Origin: Burkholderiales bacterium
Lineage (GTDB): Bacteria; Pseudomonadota; Gammaproteobacteria; Burkholderiales; Burkholderiaceae_C
Reading direction: 5' to 3'
DNA: 64,000 nt
Assembly (NCBI GenBank): GCA_016185015.1
Contig: JACPOI010000050.1
Coordinates: forward strand, 1-64,000
Shown: positions 13,596 through 21,927 of the stretch, in pieces
Layout: each line of letters opens with the position of its first letter
Position numbering within the stretch: the first letter of the stretch is position 1
The notes under the pieces: model-generated
What the model was told of the DNA's origin: nothing
The model's database searches: none
Seen by the model: only the letters and a program-made list of their open reading frames with translations
Program-made: the position numbers and the translations under genes

Positions 13596-15289
13596 AATTC
13601 GCGAAGCAATTTGCCTGGGGGCTGGCTGCAGTGGCCATGGCCTCGATCACCACACTGGGTCATGCCGCTGATCCGGTCACCGACAAGAAGCCTGGGGCCA
13701 AGCCGCTGGGCGGCGCTGCACTGCTGCAGCTTGACGATGGACGCAGCGGCAAGGGCAACCTGATCGCCACCACCGGCATCCGCGGTTTCAGCAAGCCGCC
13801 AGCGGTGGCCGCGCACGCGCTGATCATGACCATCGGTGACTACCAGGGGAATATCCCCAAACTCAAGGGCGTGCCTTTTGACACCGCGACGGCCACGGAG
13901 ATTGCGCGCCGCATGGGTGTGCCGCAGGCCAATATCCGCGCGCTGAGTGACGGGCAGCTCACGCTCGAAGGGATGCGCAAGGCCTTCGATGAGCTTGAAA
14001 GCAAACTTGGCGGCGACGACCAGGTGTTCATCTACTACTCAGGCCACGGCGGACGCCAGCTGGTGCAGGAGGAGGGCGTCGAGCGCTGCGCCGAATCCCT
14101 GATCACCGTCGAGGGGCAGCCCTTCACCGATGCCGAGATGGAAGACCGGCTCAAGCGCTTGTCGGCCAAGTCGCAGAAAACCATCGTGTTCCTCGATGCC
14201 TGTCATTCCGGCGGCGTGACCACACGCTCGGTCGGCAACGCGCCTTTCGCCCCCAAGTCCTATACCGCCGGGCAGAGTTGCGTCAAACCCACCAATATGC
14301 TGACGCGCAGCATCAACGCGCCCAAGCCTGCGGGCAGTGGTGGCGCCAACTTCGTGCACATTGCCGCGGCCCGTGACAGCGAGGTCTCGCTGGACCAGCC
14401 CGGTCGCGGTGGCGTGGCCTCCCAGGCCTGGCTGGCCTGCCTGGCCGGCGCCGCAAAGGACACGGATGGCAGCGGTGGCCTGTCGGCCGGCGAGATCCAG
14501 GCCTGCGCGCAGGACCGCATCAACGACAAGCTCAAGAATGTGCAGGGGTTCCTGCCGCACCATGTGTCGGTGAACGGCAACCCCTCCATGGTGCTCAGCT
14601 ATGCCGCCAAGGACACCGGGGTGGCCGCGCCGGCCCCGGCACTTGCACCCGCGCCGGCTGCCGTGCCGGTGCCGCTGGCCAATGTCGGTGTGGTGGCGGC
14701 GCCTGCCCCGGCCGCAGTGCCGGTTTCCGCTCCAGCGGCGCCAGTGGCCAAGCCCTCGACGCTGGCTGCGCTGCAGGACATCTACAACAGCCGTGACGAC
14801 CGTCGCCTCGTGACGCTGACAGCGGCCAAGCCGGCCCTGAAGATCGGTGTCGACACCGTCGATTTCACGCTGACCTCGCGCGAGGGGGGCTATGTCTACC
14901 TGGTCATGGTGGGCTCCGACGGCGAGACCTTCGACCTGCTGTTCCCCAACCAGATCGATCGCAACAACATGATCGAGCCAGGCGGCACCATGCGCCTGCC
15001 GCGCCCGGCCTGGCAGCTGTCGGCCGAGGGACCACCCGGCAAGAACACCCTGCTGGCCATCGTGACCGACAACCCGCGTGATTTCAGTTCGGCCGGGCTC
15101 AAGCCCGCCGGGCCGTTCTCGGTGGTGGATGCGGTGGCGGCGAAAGACATCCAGCTGGTCACCGTGGGGGCAGCCCGGCCGGCCGATGCGGAATGCGCCA
15201 ACCCGGCCAGCACGCGTAATCTGTCGATCAAGAAGCGCTGTTCCACCGGCTACGCCGCCGCCCTGCTGACTATCGAAGAGGTGCGCTGA
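13592..15289 (+). CDS. Secreted caspase-family (C14) peptidase with DUF4384 domain
   Basis: A 565-residue protein with a signal peptide (MKFAKQFAWGLAAVAMASIT..GHA). The caspase-like domain spans about 65-330 with the catalytic His in YYSGHGG (H152) and Cys in FLDACHSGG (C204), so the dyad is intact. A Pro/Ala-rich linker (about 345-385) leads to a C-terminal DUF4384-like domain (VDFTLTSREGGYVYLVMVGS.., LLFPNQIDRNN). DUF4384 often accompanies envelope caspase-like proteins. It starts 4 bp inside the CHASE2 gene and stops 2 bp before the degenerate ATPase gene. Location should be periplasmic. Substrate unknown; metacaspases usually cut after Arg/Lys. Confidence 0.9.
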   Translation: MKFAKQFAWGLAAVAMASITTLGHAADPVTDKKPGAKPLGGAALLQLDDGRSGKGNLIATTGIRGFSKPPAVAAHALIMTIGDYQGNIPKLKGVPFDTATATEIARRMGVPQANIRALSDGQLTLEGMRKAFDELESKLGGDDQVFIYYSGHGGRQLVQEEGVERCAESLITVEGQPFTDAEMEDRLKRLSAKSQKTIVFLDACHSGGVTTRSVGNAPFAPKSYTAGQSCVKPTNMLTRSINAPKPAGSGGANFVHIAAARDSEVSLDQPGRGGVASQAWLACLAGAAKDTDGSGGLSAGEIQACAQDRINDKLKNVQGFLPHHVSVNGNPSMVLSYAAKDTGVAAPAPALAPAPAAVPVPLANVGVVAAPAPAAVPVSAPAAPVAKPSTLAALQDIYNSRDDRRLVTLTAAKPALKIGVDTVDFTLTSREGGYVYLVMVGSDGETFDLLFPNQIDRNNMIEPGGTMRLPRPAWQLSAEGPPGKNTLLAIVTDNPRDFSSAGLKPAGPFSVVDAVAAKDIQLVTVGAARPADAECANPASTRNLSIKKRCSTGYAAALLTIEEVR

Positions 15290-15291
15290 CC

Positions 15292-15921
15292 GTGCGCTGG
15301 GAGGCCGTACGCGAGCAGCGTCAGCTGCGCCTGTGCCATGAGGGCGAGGCCGTGCTGAGCCTGCCTCTGGATCAGGGCGGGCGTTACCGGCTGGTGGCGC
15401 CCGATGTTCCCGGCATCGATGCCGTCATCGCCGCGCTGGAGTCCGTGCCCGGTGTGGCGGTGTTGCCGGCGGACGGCGGTCTGCTCGGGGCCATGACGGT
15501 GTCGGCCAATCTGTCACTGGCGCTGAGCTACGGCGTGGAGGTGGATGCCCAGGCCCGACGCGACTGGGACCACACCCTGCGGCTTGCGTTCAAGCTCTGC
15601 GGCGTCAGTGAAGAGCGACAGCGCACCCTGGCCCGTGAGCAGCCCATGCGCATGGAGCGCCAGGAGCGCTGGCTGGCCGGTTTCATGCTGCAACTGATGC
15701 GCCCGCCCGAGCTGCTGGTCTTCGACCGCGCCTTTACCGGTCTCTCGCGGCGCCAGGCCGACACGGTGATTGCACTGGTGTCGGTCTATCACGAATTCCA
15801 TCCTTTCCGCCCCACGCTGTTCGTTGATCTCGACGCGCATGGCCTGCCTGAGATACCGCAGTGCCGCGGTACGGTAGAACTGGGGGCCGAGTCCACCGAG
15901 GTCCAGACATGTCCATGCTGA
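15292..15921 (+). CDS. MlaF-like ATPase homologue lacking catalytic motifs
   Basis: A 209-residue protein that aligns by eye along its length with MlaF (the intact MlaF at 61959-62774 is a reference). GGLLGAMTVSANLSLAL corresponds to GALFADLSVFENVAFPL in MlaF, and PPELLVFDRAFTGLSRRQA to DPELVMYDEPFAGLDPISL. The Walker A GASGGGKTT is replaced by VAPDVPGIDA, the signature SGGMARR by MRMERQE, the Walker B DE by DR, and the switch-His SHD by FVD. ATP hydrolysis is therefore not expected. It is placed between the caspase and MCE genes. It may be a structural or regulatory pseudo-ATPase for the MlaE-like permease. The start is GTG 15292 with GAGG upstream. Residues CPC end the protein. Confidence 0.75.
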   Translation: MRWEAVREQRQLRLCHEGEAVLSLPLDQGGRYRLVAPDVPGIDAVIAALESVPGVAVLPADGGLLGAMTVSANLSLALSYGVEVDAQARRDWDHTLRLAFKLCGVSEERQRTLAREQPMRMERQERWLAGFMLQLMRPPELLVFDRAFTGLSRRQADTVIALVSVYHEFHPFRPTLFVDLDAHGLPEIPQCRGTVELGAESTEVQTCPC

Positions 15922-16850
15922 TTGAACAGGACAGTGAAGTCGCCCTGTTGCACCGGGGGACGCGGCGTTTTCTGCTGACCGGTCTGCTGGTCACGCTTCT
16001 CATCATTGCGGCCATCTTCGTGCGCCAGGGCCTGCTGCGTCAGACGGCCGTGCTCACCTTCGTGACCGAATCGGCCCAGGACATCAACAAGGGCCAGGCG
16101 GTCAAGATTGCCGGCTTCAAGGTCGGCGCGGTGGACACCGTGACACTGCGTCCCGACGGGCAGGTGGAAGTGGAGCTGGAGATCGATGCCGATTCGATGC
16201 GTTTCGTCACGCGTGACGCCGTGATCGAACTTCGCAAGGAAGGCCTGGTCGGCTCAGCCGTGCTGGAAATCATGCCGGGGGCGGACCGCACGCGGCTGGC
16301 CGCCAATGGCGCCAAGCTCGCCTTCACGCGCGCCGACGGCCTGACCGCCATGGCCAACAGCCTGCGCGACAAGATCCTGCCCATCCTGGGTGACATCAAG
16401 GTCATCACCGGCACGCTGGCCGACTCGCGCCAGGGTCTGCCCGCCACGCTGGGTCAGGTGCGTGAAGCCACGGCCTCACTCAACACCCTGCTCAAGACCG
16501 GCAACCAGCAACTCGGCGACGTGGGGCAGGCCGCCACACGCGCTGTGGTCAAGGCCGAAGCCGGCCTGGTACAACTGGACAAGACACTTTCCACCGTCAA
16601 CAACCGCCTGCCGGGTCTGCTGGACAAGGCACAGGGCATCGTCGAGCACATCGAGAAGATCACCGCGGAGGCCGAGAGCACGGTGCCGCCGCTGCTGCAG
16701 GATGGCCGGGCTGTGGCGGGCGATGTGCGCGAGATCCTGACCGGTGCCAAGACGGCCTGGCCGATCAAGAACCTGGTGGAGGCGCCGGCCTCCTCCTCAC
16801 TCAAGGCGGACAGCGATCCGCGTGCGGAGGGCAGCCGTGCACCGCGCTGA
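15909..16850 (+). CDS. MCE-domain (MlaD-like) lipid-binding protein
   Basis: A 313-residue protein with one N-terminal transmembrane helix (FLLTGLLVTLLIIAAIFV, about 18-36) and an MCE domain at about 43-125 (AQDINKGQAVKIAGFKVGAV, LRKEGLVGSAVLEIMPG). A long helical tail follows (about 165-290) of the kind that forms a tunnel or needle in MCE hexamers. ATG 15909 was selected because GAGG lies 7 bases upstream, an earlier in-frame GTG adds an unlikely basic leader, and the 13-bp overlap with the upstream gene fits coupling. It would pair with the MlaE-like permease of this operon. No periplasmic MlaC-like carrier is encoded here. Confidence 0.87.
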   Translation: MSMLIEQDSEVALLHRGTRRFLLTGLLVTLLIIAAIFVRQGLLRQTAVLTFVTESAQDINKGQAVKIAGFKVGAVDTVTLRPDGQVEVELEIDADSMRFVTRDAVIELRKEGLVGSAVLEIMPGADRTRLAANGAKLAFTRADGLTAMANSLRDKILPILGDIKVITGTLADSRQGLPATLGQVREATASLNTLLKTGNQQLGDVGQAATRAVVKAEAGLVQLDKTLSTVNNRLPGLLDKAQGIVEHIEKITAEAESTVPPLLQDGRAVAGDVREILTGAKTAWPIKNLVEAPASSSLKADSDPRAEGSRAPR

Positions 16851-17673
16851 ACCGTGGCGTTACGTCGCGCTGCTGGCCGTTGCGCTGCTGGCCGCTTGCG
16901 GCTCTTCCCCCAAGCCGCCGCCCGAGCCGAGGCTGCGGGTGCAGGCCCAGGAACTGGAGAGCAGCGGTGCGCGACGCTACGCACAAGGCGACTACAGCGC
17001 GGCCGCCAGGCATTTTGCCGAGGCCGCCCGGCTGCGCAGCAGTTTTGACGATGCGGCGGCCGCTTCGCGCAACCGGCTGCAGCAGGCCCAGGCCGAGCTG
17101 GCGCTGGGGCAGACACAGCAGGCGCTGGACCATGCCAGCCAGGTCACGGAAGCCCCGCTGCAGGTGCAGGCCCTGCTCCTTCAGGTGCAGGCCTTGCTCG
17201 CGCTGGAGCGTCGCGAGGCGGCGCAGTCCCGGTTGGCGCGTCTGACGGCTTTGTGCGAGGCGCGTTGCGTCGAACGTGGCCGGGTACAACTGCTGCAGGC
17301 ACGCACAGCCTGGGCGCAAGGCCATGCCGCGCAGACAGTGACGCAGGCCGAAGCTGCCTTGCCGCTGCTGCGTGAGCAATCCGAGGAACGCGAAGTGGCC
17401 AACGCCTGGCGGCTGCTGGCCGCCGCACGGTTGGCGCAGGGTGAAGGCGCTGCCGCATTGCAGTCCGCACAGGCGGCGCTGGCCATCGACCGCCAGCTGG
17501 CGGTGCCGGAGAAGATCGCCCGCGACTGGCTGCTGATCGGCGACATCCAGCGCCGTGTAGCCCCTTCCGAGGCACGCATGGCCTACCAGCGCGCGCTTGC
17601 CGTGGCGCAGGCGGCTGGATTAAAAGAACTCGCCCAGCTTGCCGATCAGTCCATCAAGGAGACCCCACGATGA
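16837..17673 (+). CDS. TPR-like outer-membrane lipoprotein
   Basis: A 278-residue protein starting at GTG 16837, with GGAGGG just upstream and 14 bp overlapping the MCE gene. The N-terminus is a lipoprotein signal (YVALLAVALLAAC, then GSSPKPPPEP); Cys of LLAAC is the lipidation site. The rest is all-helical with tetratricopeptide-like repeats (ARRYAQGDYSAAARHFAEAA, ELALGQTQQALDHASQV, and RMAYQRALAVAQAAGL near the end). Such lipoproteins usually act as docking scaffolds. Its place next to the MCE subunit suggests it links the machine to the outer membrane (inference). It overlaps the following gene by 4 bp. Confidence 0.8.
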   Translation: MHRAEPWRYVALLAVALLAACGSSPKPPPEPRLRVQAQELESSGARRYAQGDYSAAARHFAEAARLRSSFDDAAAASRNRLQQAQAELALGQTQQALDHASQVTEAPLQVQALLLQVQALLALERREAAQSRLARLTALCEARCVERGRVQLLQARTAWAQGHAAQTVTQAEAALPLLREQSEEREVANAWRLLAAARLAQGEGAAALQSAQAALAIDRQLAVPEKIARDWLLIGDIQRRVAPSEARMAYQRALAVAQAAGLKELAQLADQSIKETPR

Positions 17674-18527
17674 AAAAAAATGCCAGCCGCCTTCTCGTCG
17701 GTCTGCTCATGTGCTCGTTGCTGATGCCTGCACGCGCGCAGATGCCACCTGCGGCATCCGGTGCGCCGGCCGCGCCTGATGCAGGTAACTCGGAAGAGGT
17801 GCAGCCCAAGTTTTTCATCTGGGGTCTGTTGCTGAACATCGCCGTGAAGTTCGCCATGTCGGCGTTCACAGAGTGGCGTCAGAGCAAGCTGACCAATGAT
17901 CTGTCGAATCCGATCAACTACAAGCAGTTGCTGTTCAATTCGGCCAAGTCCGGTTTTGTCTCGACTGTCGGTGGTGGCATCACCGGGCTCTTCGGTTTCA
18001 AGTCGGTGGGTGCCGAGGAAAACACAGTGGCCGATCTGCCGACCAAGCCCATACAGATCGAGAACGGTCAACCCAACTACCAGGGCGCGCACGTGGCCAT
18101 CGTCGCTTTCGACAAGGCTGGCGCCGTCACGGGGCTGCGGCCTGTGACCGCGGGGTTCCGTAGCGGAGACCGCATCAAGATCAAGCTGCTGCCGACCTTT
18201 GACGCGCTGATGGTCATCGAGAACATCAACCCCCAAGGTGTGCGCAAGCAGATCTATCCGCCCAGCGCGAGTGAGGCGGTGGCGCTGAAGGCCGGTGTCG
18301 AGGTGCTGGCGCCGCTGGGGGCGGACCAGTTCTTCGAGTTTGCCGGCGTGACGGGCGACGAGCAACTGGTCATCACGCTGCGCGATCCTCGTGCTTCAGG
18401 TGCTGCCGAGTCCAAGGCAGAAGTCAGCCGCAAGGATGAGAACAACGGTTCCAGCTTCGTGCAGGAGACGCTGCCGGGTACCTACCCTGTCATTGCGCAA
18501 TCACTCAAGTTGCGACACGAGCGCTGA
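17670..18527 (+). CDS. Secreted protein with DUF4384-like domain
   Basis: A 285-residue protein with a clear signal peptide (SRLLVGLLMCSLLMPARA-Q). A hydrophobic segment (KFFIWGLLLNIAVKFAMSAF, about 49-68) and a Gly-rich stretch (FVSTVGGGITGLFGF) follow, which may insert in a membrane. The C-terminal half (FRSGDRIKIKLLPTFDALMV, IENINPQGVRKQIYPPSASE, ... EQLVITLRDPR) has the layout of DUF4384 seen in the caspase of this operon: a beta-rich fold with a 'no-gloss' ....YPP/FPN segment. It is the last gene of the operon and its stop is followed by a REP-like palindrome. Function unknown. Confidence 0.68.
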   Translation: MKKNASRLLVGLLMCSLLMPARAQMPPAASGAPAAPDAGNSEEVQPKFFIWGLLLNIAVKFAMSAFTEWRQSKLTNDLSNPINYKQLLFNSAKSGFVSTVGGGITGLFGFKSVGAEENTVADLPTKPIQIENGQPNYQGAHVAIVAFDKAGAVTGLRPVTAGFRSGDRIKIKLLPTFDALMVIENINPQGVRKQIYPPSASEAVALKAGVEVLAPLGADQFFEFAGVTGDEQLVITLRDPRASGAAESKAEVSRKDENNGSSFVQETLPGTYPVIAQSLKLRHER

Positions 18528-18590
18528 CCCCGACGCCAGGGCTGTTCAACCGGGGACGCCGCGGATCTGGCTTGGCCAGTCCGCTGGCGT

Positions 18591-18631
18591 CGTCCCCCTG
18601 GGGGGAAGCCGCGTAGCGGCTCAGGGGGGTA
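18591..18631. repeat. REP-like compound palindrome, likely bidirectional terminator
   Basis: CCCCCTG (18594-18600) pairs with CAGGGGG (18622-18628), enclosing a second hairpin AGCCGC-GTA-GCGGCT (18607-18621 region). This GTCCCCCTGGGGGGAAGCCGC-type motif resembles intergenic repeats I recall from many Comamonadaceae genomes. It lies exactly between convergent genes ending at 18527 and 18635, where REP elements commonly act as terminators. Only one copy was found in this window, so the repeat status depends on the rest of the genome. Confidence 0.6.
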
Positions 18632-18634
18632 CCT

Positions 18635-21600
18635 TTATCTCCCCGGATCCCCATAAAGCGCATAAGGTGCCCAGAAGGCCGGGTGCGCATAAGCCATCAC
18701 CGTGCGCCCCTGCCCATCGGTGGCCACATCCGTATCGATCAGATCGATCATCGCGCGGTTGAGCGCCTGCGCCCGGGTCAGTTGCGGATCCTTGGCATAA
18801 CGCTCGAACAGATGCGTCACCAGCTCCCGGGCCGATACCGTCTCCACCGGCCAGTGCGTTGCCAGCACCGAACGCGCCCCCGCGTAGAAGAAGCCCCGGC
18901 CCAGGCCCGAGACCGCCTCCGCCCCCGTGCCGTCCGCTGCCGCCGTGTTACAGGCCGACAGCACCACCAGGTCCGCATCCAGAGACAGCTTGAGGATGTC
19001 CTCCAGCTTGAGCAGCCCGTCCGTGATCGCCTTGCCCGGTGCCGGCGAGAGCGCCAGCGCCGGCTGGTCCAGCCCCGGCAGATCCCCCGCCACCAGCCCG
19101 TGCGTCGCAAACGCCACAATGCGCCGCTGCTTCAGGTCACTGGCCAGCACGTTCTGCCGGTTGGCCTGGGCCCCGAAGAAGGTATCGCGCTTCAAGTCCG
19201 CCGCCATCGCCGTGGCAATCGCCGTGATCTCCTCGCGCGTGTCCGGCAAGGCCGTCAACGTCGGGGTCTCAGGCACAGCCGGCGGAGGCGCCACCGGTGC
19301 ATCCGCACTGGTCTGGCTCTCATCCCAGGCCGCGGTGCGCTTGATCTTCAGGTTACGCGTGCCTCGGGTACCACCCCCCTCGGTCTGCGAGCCGAAGTCT
19401 GGGTCCCCAAAGCCCACAAAGGGCGCGCGCTTGCCCTGGGAGGCCGGCAGCGCGCGCAGCGTCACCAAGGCACTGACCGAAGGCAGATAGGCCACCGCCA
19501 CCTGGCGTGCCAGCCACGGCACCTGGCGGTACTGCGACATCGGCAGACCGGGCGCCGCCTGGCCAGCCGGGGTAGGTCCGGTGGGCAGCAAGGAGAAGGG
19601 AATCTGCCCCAGCGTGTCATTGGCCACCACCAGCAAGGTGTCGGCCTGGGCCCAGGCACCCTGTACCGGGGCCAGCAGCTCCTGGTACAGGGCGGCACCC
19701 GCCTCCAGGTCGAAACGCAGCCGGTCCGGCGAGATGCCCGTGGTCAGGTCCACCGAATCGCGCAGGCGTTTGACCTGGGCGGCCACCCAATCGGGTTTCT
19801 GCGGGCTGAAGTGGAATCGCAGGTCCCCCTGGGGCCCCGTGGCCCAGACATAACTGCCCCCGGGGGTCACGTAGATGGAGAGCAGGGCCTCTTTGGGCTT
19901 GAGGGCCCGGCGGGCCGTGGCCAGGTTGGCCGGGCGGGGGTTGACCAGCTCGTCGTACTGGGGGAACTGGCGCCGGATCTCGGCCAGGTCGCGTAGCTGC
20001 TCCTTCTGCAAGTCGGCGATGCGCTGCTCCATGGCCTTGATGACCGTGGGCAGCTGCTGCTCGGGCGGGGCCGAGCGCTGGGTGATCAGGTTCTTGTAGA
20101 CCGCCTGCAGCTCATCGTCGGCATCCTGCACCTTCTTGATCCTGGCGCCCAGCTCGGGCGAGCCGGCGGCCGCGCGCAGGGCCGAGCCGGCCAGGGCCTT
20201 TTGCACGCTCTGCCAGCGCGCCACATCGGCCACGCGGAAGGCCTCGGCCGTATCAGCCGCGCTGGGGCTGCCCTTGCTGCCCACCAGCACGATGAGGTAC
20301 TCGTTGAGGATCAGGCGCAGCCGGGTGGTGCGCGCGATGCTGGCGTTCTGTTTGCCCACCACCTTGTCGGGGTCGGTCAGGATGGGAACCGCAGCGGCGA
20401 ACTCCTTGCGAGCCTCATCGACACGGCCGGCGCGCTGCAGGGCCATGGCGCGGTAGGCGCGGGCCTCGGCGGTGTTGTAATGGCCGGGGCCGAAGTTGCG
20501 CGTGGTGTGGCGCAGCAGGTTGTCGCCGTCGCGCAGCGCGTCGTTGATGCGGCCGGCCAGGATGTAGGCGCGGATCGACAGCAGCGAGCCCTGGCCGAAA
20601 CCTTCTTCGAGGCGGGTGTCGTCGCCGACCTTGGCGCGTATGGCGTCGTACAGGGCGACGGCCTCGTCGGCTCGGCCTGCGGCCGTCAGGGCATTGGCGA
20701 GGATGGTGCGGCCGTTCAGGCGCGCCGGGCTGGTTTCAGAGAAGCCGGCCTCCTGCAGGGCTCGGTCCGCCCACTGCGCCAGCACCGCAGCCTCGGCATG
20801 GCGACCGCGATTGGTGAAAACCAGCGACAGTGTCCAGAGTGCGCGACCCGTGATGAAGGAGTTGCGGCCGTTGAGTACCAGCGAACTCTTCAGGATCTCG
20901 CGCAGCAGCACCTCCGCTTCGTTCAGCCGCTGCTGCTGGATCAGCGCCCGGGCCAGGAAAAGACGCGTCGAATTGTTGCGCGTCTGGATCCGGTCCATGG
21001 GGATATCAAAGGGCAAATTCCTCTGATTGACTGCGTTGTATTCCGCGTTTCGTTCGCCCTGGCGGTTGGCGGCCAGATAGGCGCGTTCTGCCTCGTCGAG
21101 TTTGCCTTCACGCAAGAGCACGAAGCCGCGTGCGGTTTCGAGCAGACTCGAAAAGTGCGGAAGCCGCATGGCGAGCTGCGGCCGCCTGCTCAACTGCCGG
21201 TACAGCGCATCCGCCTTGCTCAGAGCCAGCCGTGCGCTGTCCAGATCGCCCAGATGGACGTAATTCGTGATGACATGAAAATACAGGGTCAGCAGCAGGG
21301 GAGGAAGCCGCTGGGATTTTTCCAGTTCAAGGGCCAGTTCAAGCGTGCTTTCCTGAGACGCCGCAACGCTTTTGGAGTACCAGAGACTGGTGGCATATTC
21401 AAACCGTATGCGCTGAAGGCCACCCAAGGCCAACTCTTCCAGGTTGGCCTGGCGCGCGTAGGGCAGTGCGTTCCCCAGGTATTCGGTGCGCTTCTCGACT
21501 TGCTGCAATTCTTCGGCGATCAAGGCCTTTTTATGCCAGGCGCGCGCCAGGTCGGCAGGTGCCCCTTCGCCTGGCACGGGTTCCTCTAGCAGGGTGCGCA

Positions 21601-21814
21601 GTTCGTTGACACGTTGCTGGTCCGGCTTGTAGCTGCGCAACAGCAGGACCAGATCGGCAATGGTGGGGGGAGGCGTGCTAGCGGCCTCGTTCACCGGCGG
21701 TGCCTCCGGCGTCACCATCGCTGCTGGCGATCCATCGGGGCGGGGCTGCGCCCAACTGACGGGCAGGAGCAGGATCATCAGGGCGCTGGCAAGCAGGCGG
21801 TCTCGGATAGGCAT
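18635..21814 (-). CDS. Secreted TPR-CHAT protease-like protein
   Basis: A 1059-residue protein with a signal peptide (LLASALMILLLPVSWA-Q). Residues about 50-560 are helical tetratricopeptide-type repeats. The C-terminal third is a CHAT domain (caspase HetF associated with TPRs): LLVVANDTLGQIPFSLLPTG, then YLPSVSALVTLR, FATHGLVAG with catalytic H905, and LVVLSACNTAAADG with C955, ending HPAFWAPYALYGDPG. The 50-residue His-Cys spacing fits the family, so activity is plausible. It is convergent to the caspase/MCE operon, is predicted to be periplasmic like the caspase, and could act in the same pathway (inference). Confidence 0.9.
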   Translation of the reverse strand: MPIRDRLLASALMILLLPVSWAQPRPDGSPAAMVTPEAPPVNEAASTPPPTIADLVLLLRSYKPDQQRVNELRTLLEEPVPGEGAPADLARAWHKKALIAEELQQVEKRTEYLGNALPYARQANLEELALGGLQRIRFEYATSLWYSKSVAASQESTLELALELEKSQRLPPLLLTLYFHVITNYVHLGDLDSARLALSKADALYRQLSRRPQLAMRLPHFSSLLETARGFVLLREGKLDEAERAYLAANRQGERNAEYNAVNQRNLPFDIPMDRIQTRNNSTRLFLARALIQQQRLNEAEVLLREILKSSLVLNGRNSFITGRALWTLSLVFTNRGRHAEAAVLAQWADRALQEAGFSETSPARLNGRTILANALTAAGRADEAVALYDAIRAKVGDDTRLEEGFGQGSLLSIRAYILAGRINDALRDGDNLLRHTTRNFGPGHYNTAEARAYRAMALQRAGRVDEARKEFAAAVPILTDPDKVVGKQNASIARTTRLRLILNEYLIVLVGSKGSPSAADTAEAFRVADVARWQSVQKALAGSALRAAAGSPELGARIKKVQDADDELQAVYKNLITQRSAPPEQQLPTVIKAMEQRIADLQKEQLRDLAEIRRQFPQYDELVNPRPANLATARRALKPKEALLSIYVTPGGSYVWATGPQGDLRFHFSPQKPDWVAAQVKRLRDSVDLTTGISPDRLRFDLEAGAALYQELLAPVQGAWAQADTLLVVANDTLGQIPFSLLPTGPTPAGQAAPGLPMSQYRQVPWLARQVAVAYLPSVSALVTLRALPASQGKRAPFVGFGDPDFGSQTEGGGTRGTRNLKIKRTAAWDESQTSADAPVAPPPAVPETPTLTALPDTREEITAIATAMAADLKRDTFFGAQANRQNVLASDLKQRRIVAFATHGLVAGDLPGLDQPALALSPAPGKAITDGLLKLEDILKLSLDADLVVLSACNTAAADGTGAEAVSGLGRGFFYAGARSVLATHWPVETVSARELVTHLFERYAKDPQLTRAQALNRAMIDLIDTDVATDGQGRTVMAYAHPAFWAPYALYGDPGR

Positions 21815-21927
21815 GGCAGGAGTGTTCCGGCAGTGGTGATGCTCGGACCATGATAGCCTGCATGCCAGACCGCTAAACTCTGCCGCAACTCAACGAGCGC
21901 GCAATCTTTCACGCACCGAGCTTCATC

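Noticed and set aside
18683-21589. Long plus-strand frames (437 and 462 codons) opposite the CHAT gene
   Set aside because: Arg/Gln/Ala-rich antisense composition without motifs; the CHAT protein explains the region.
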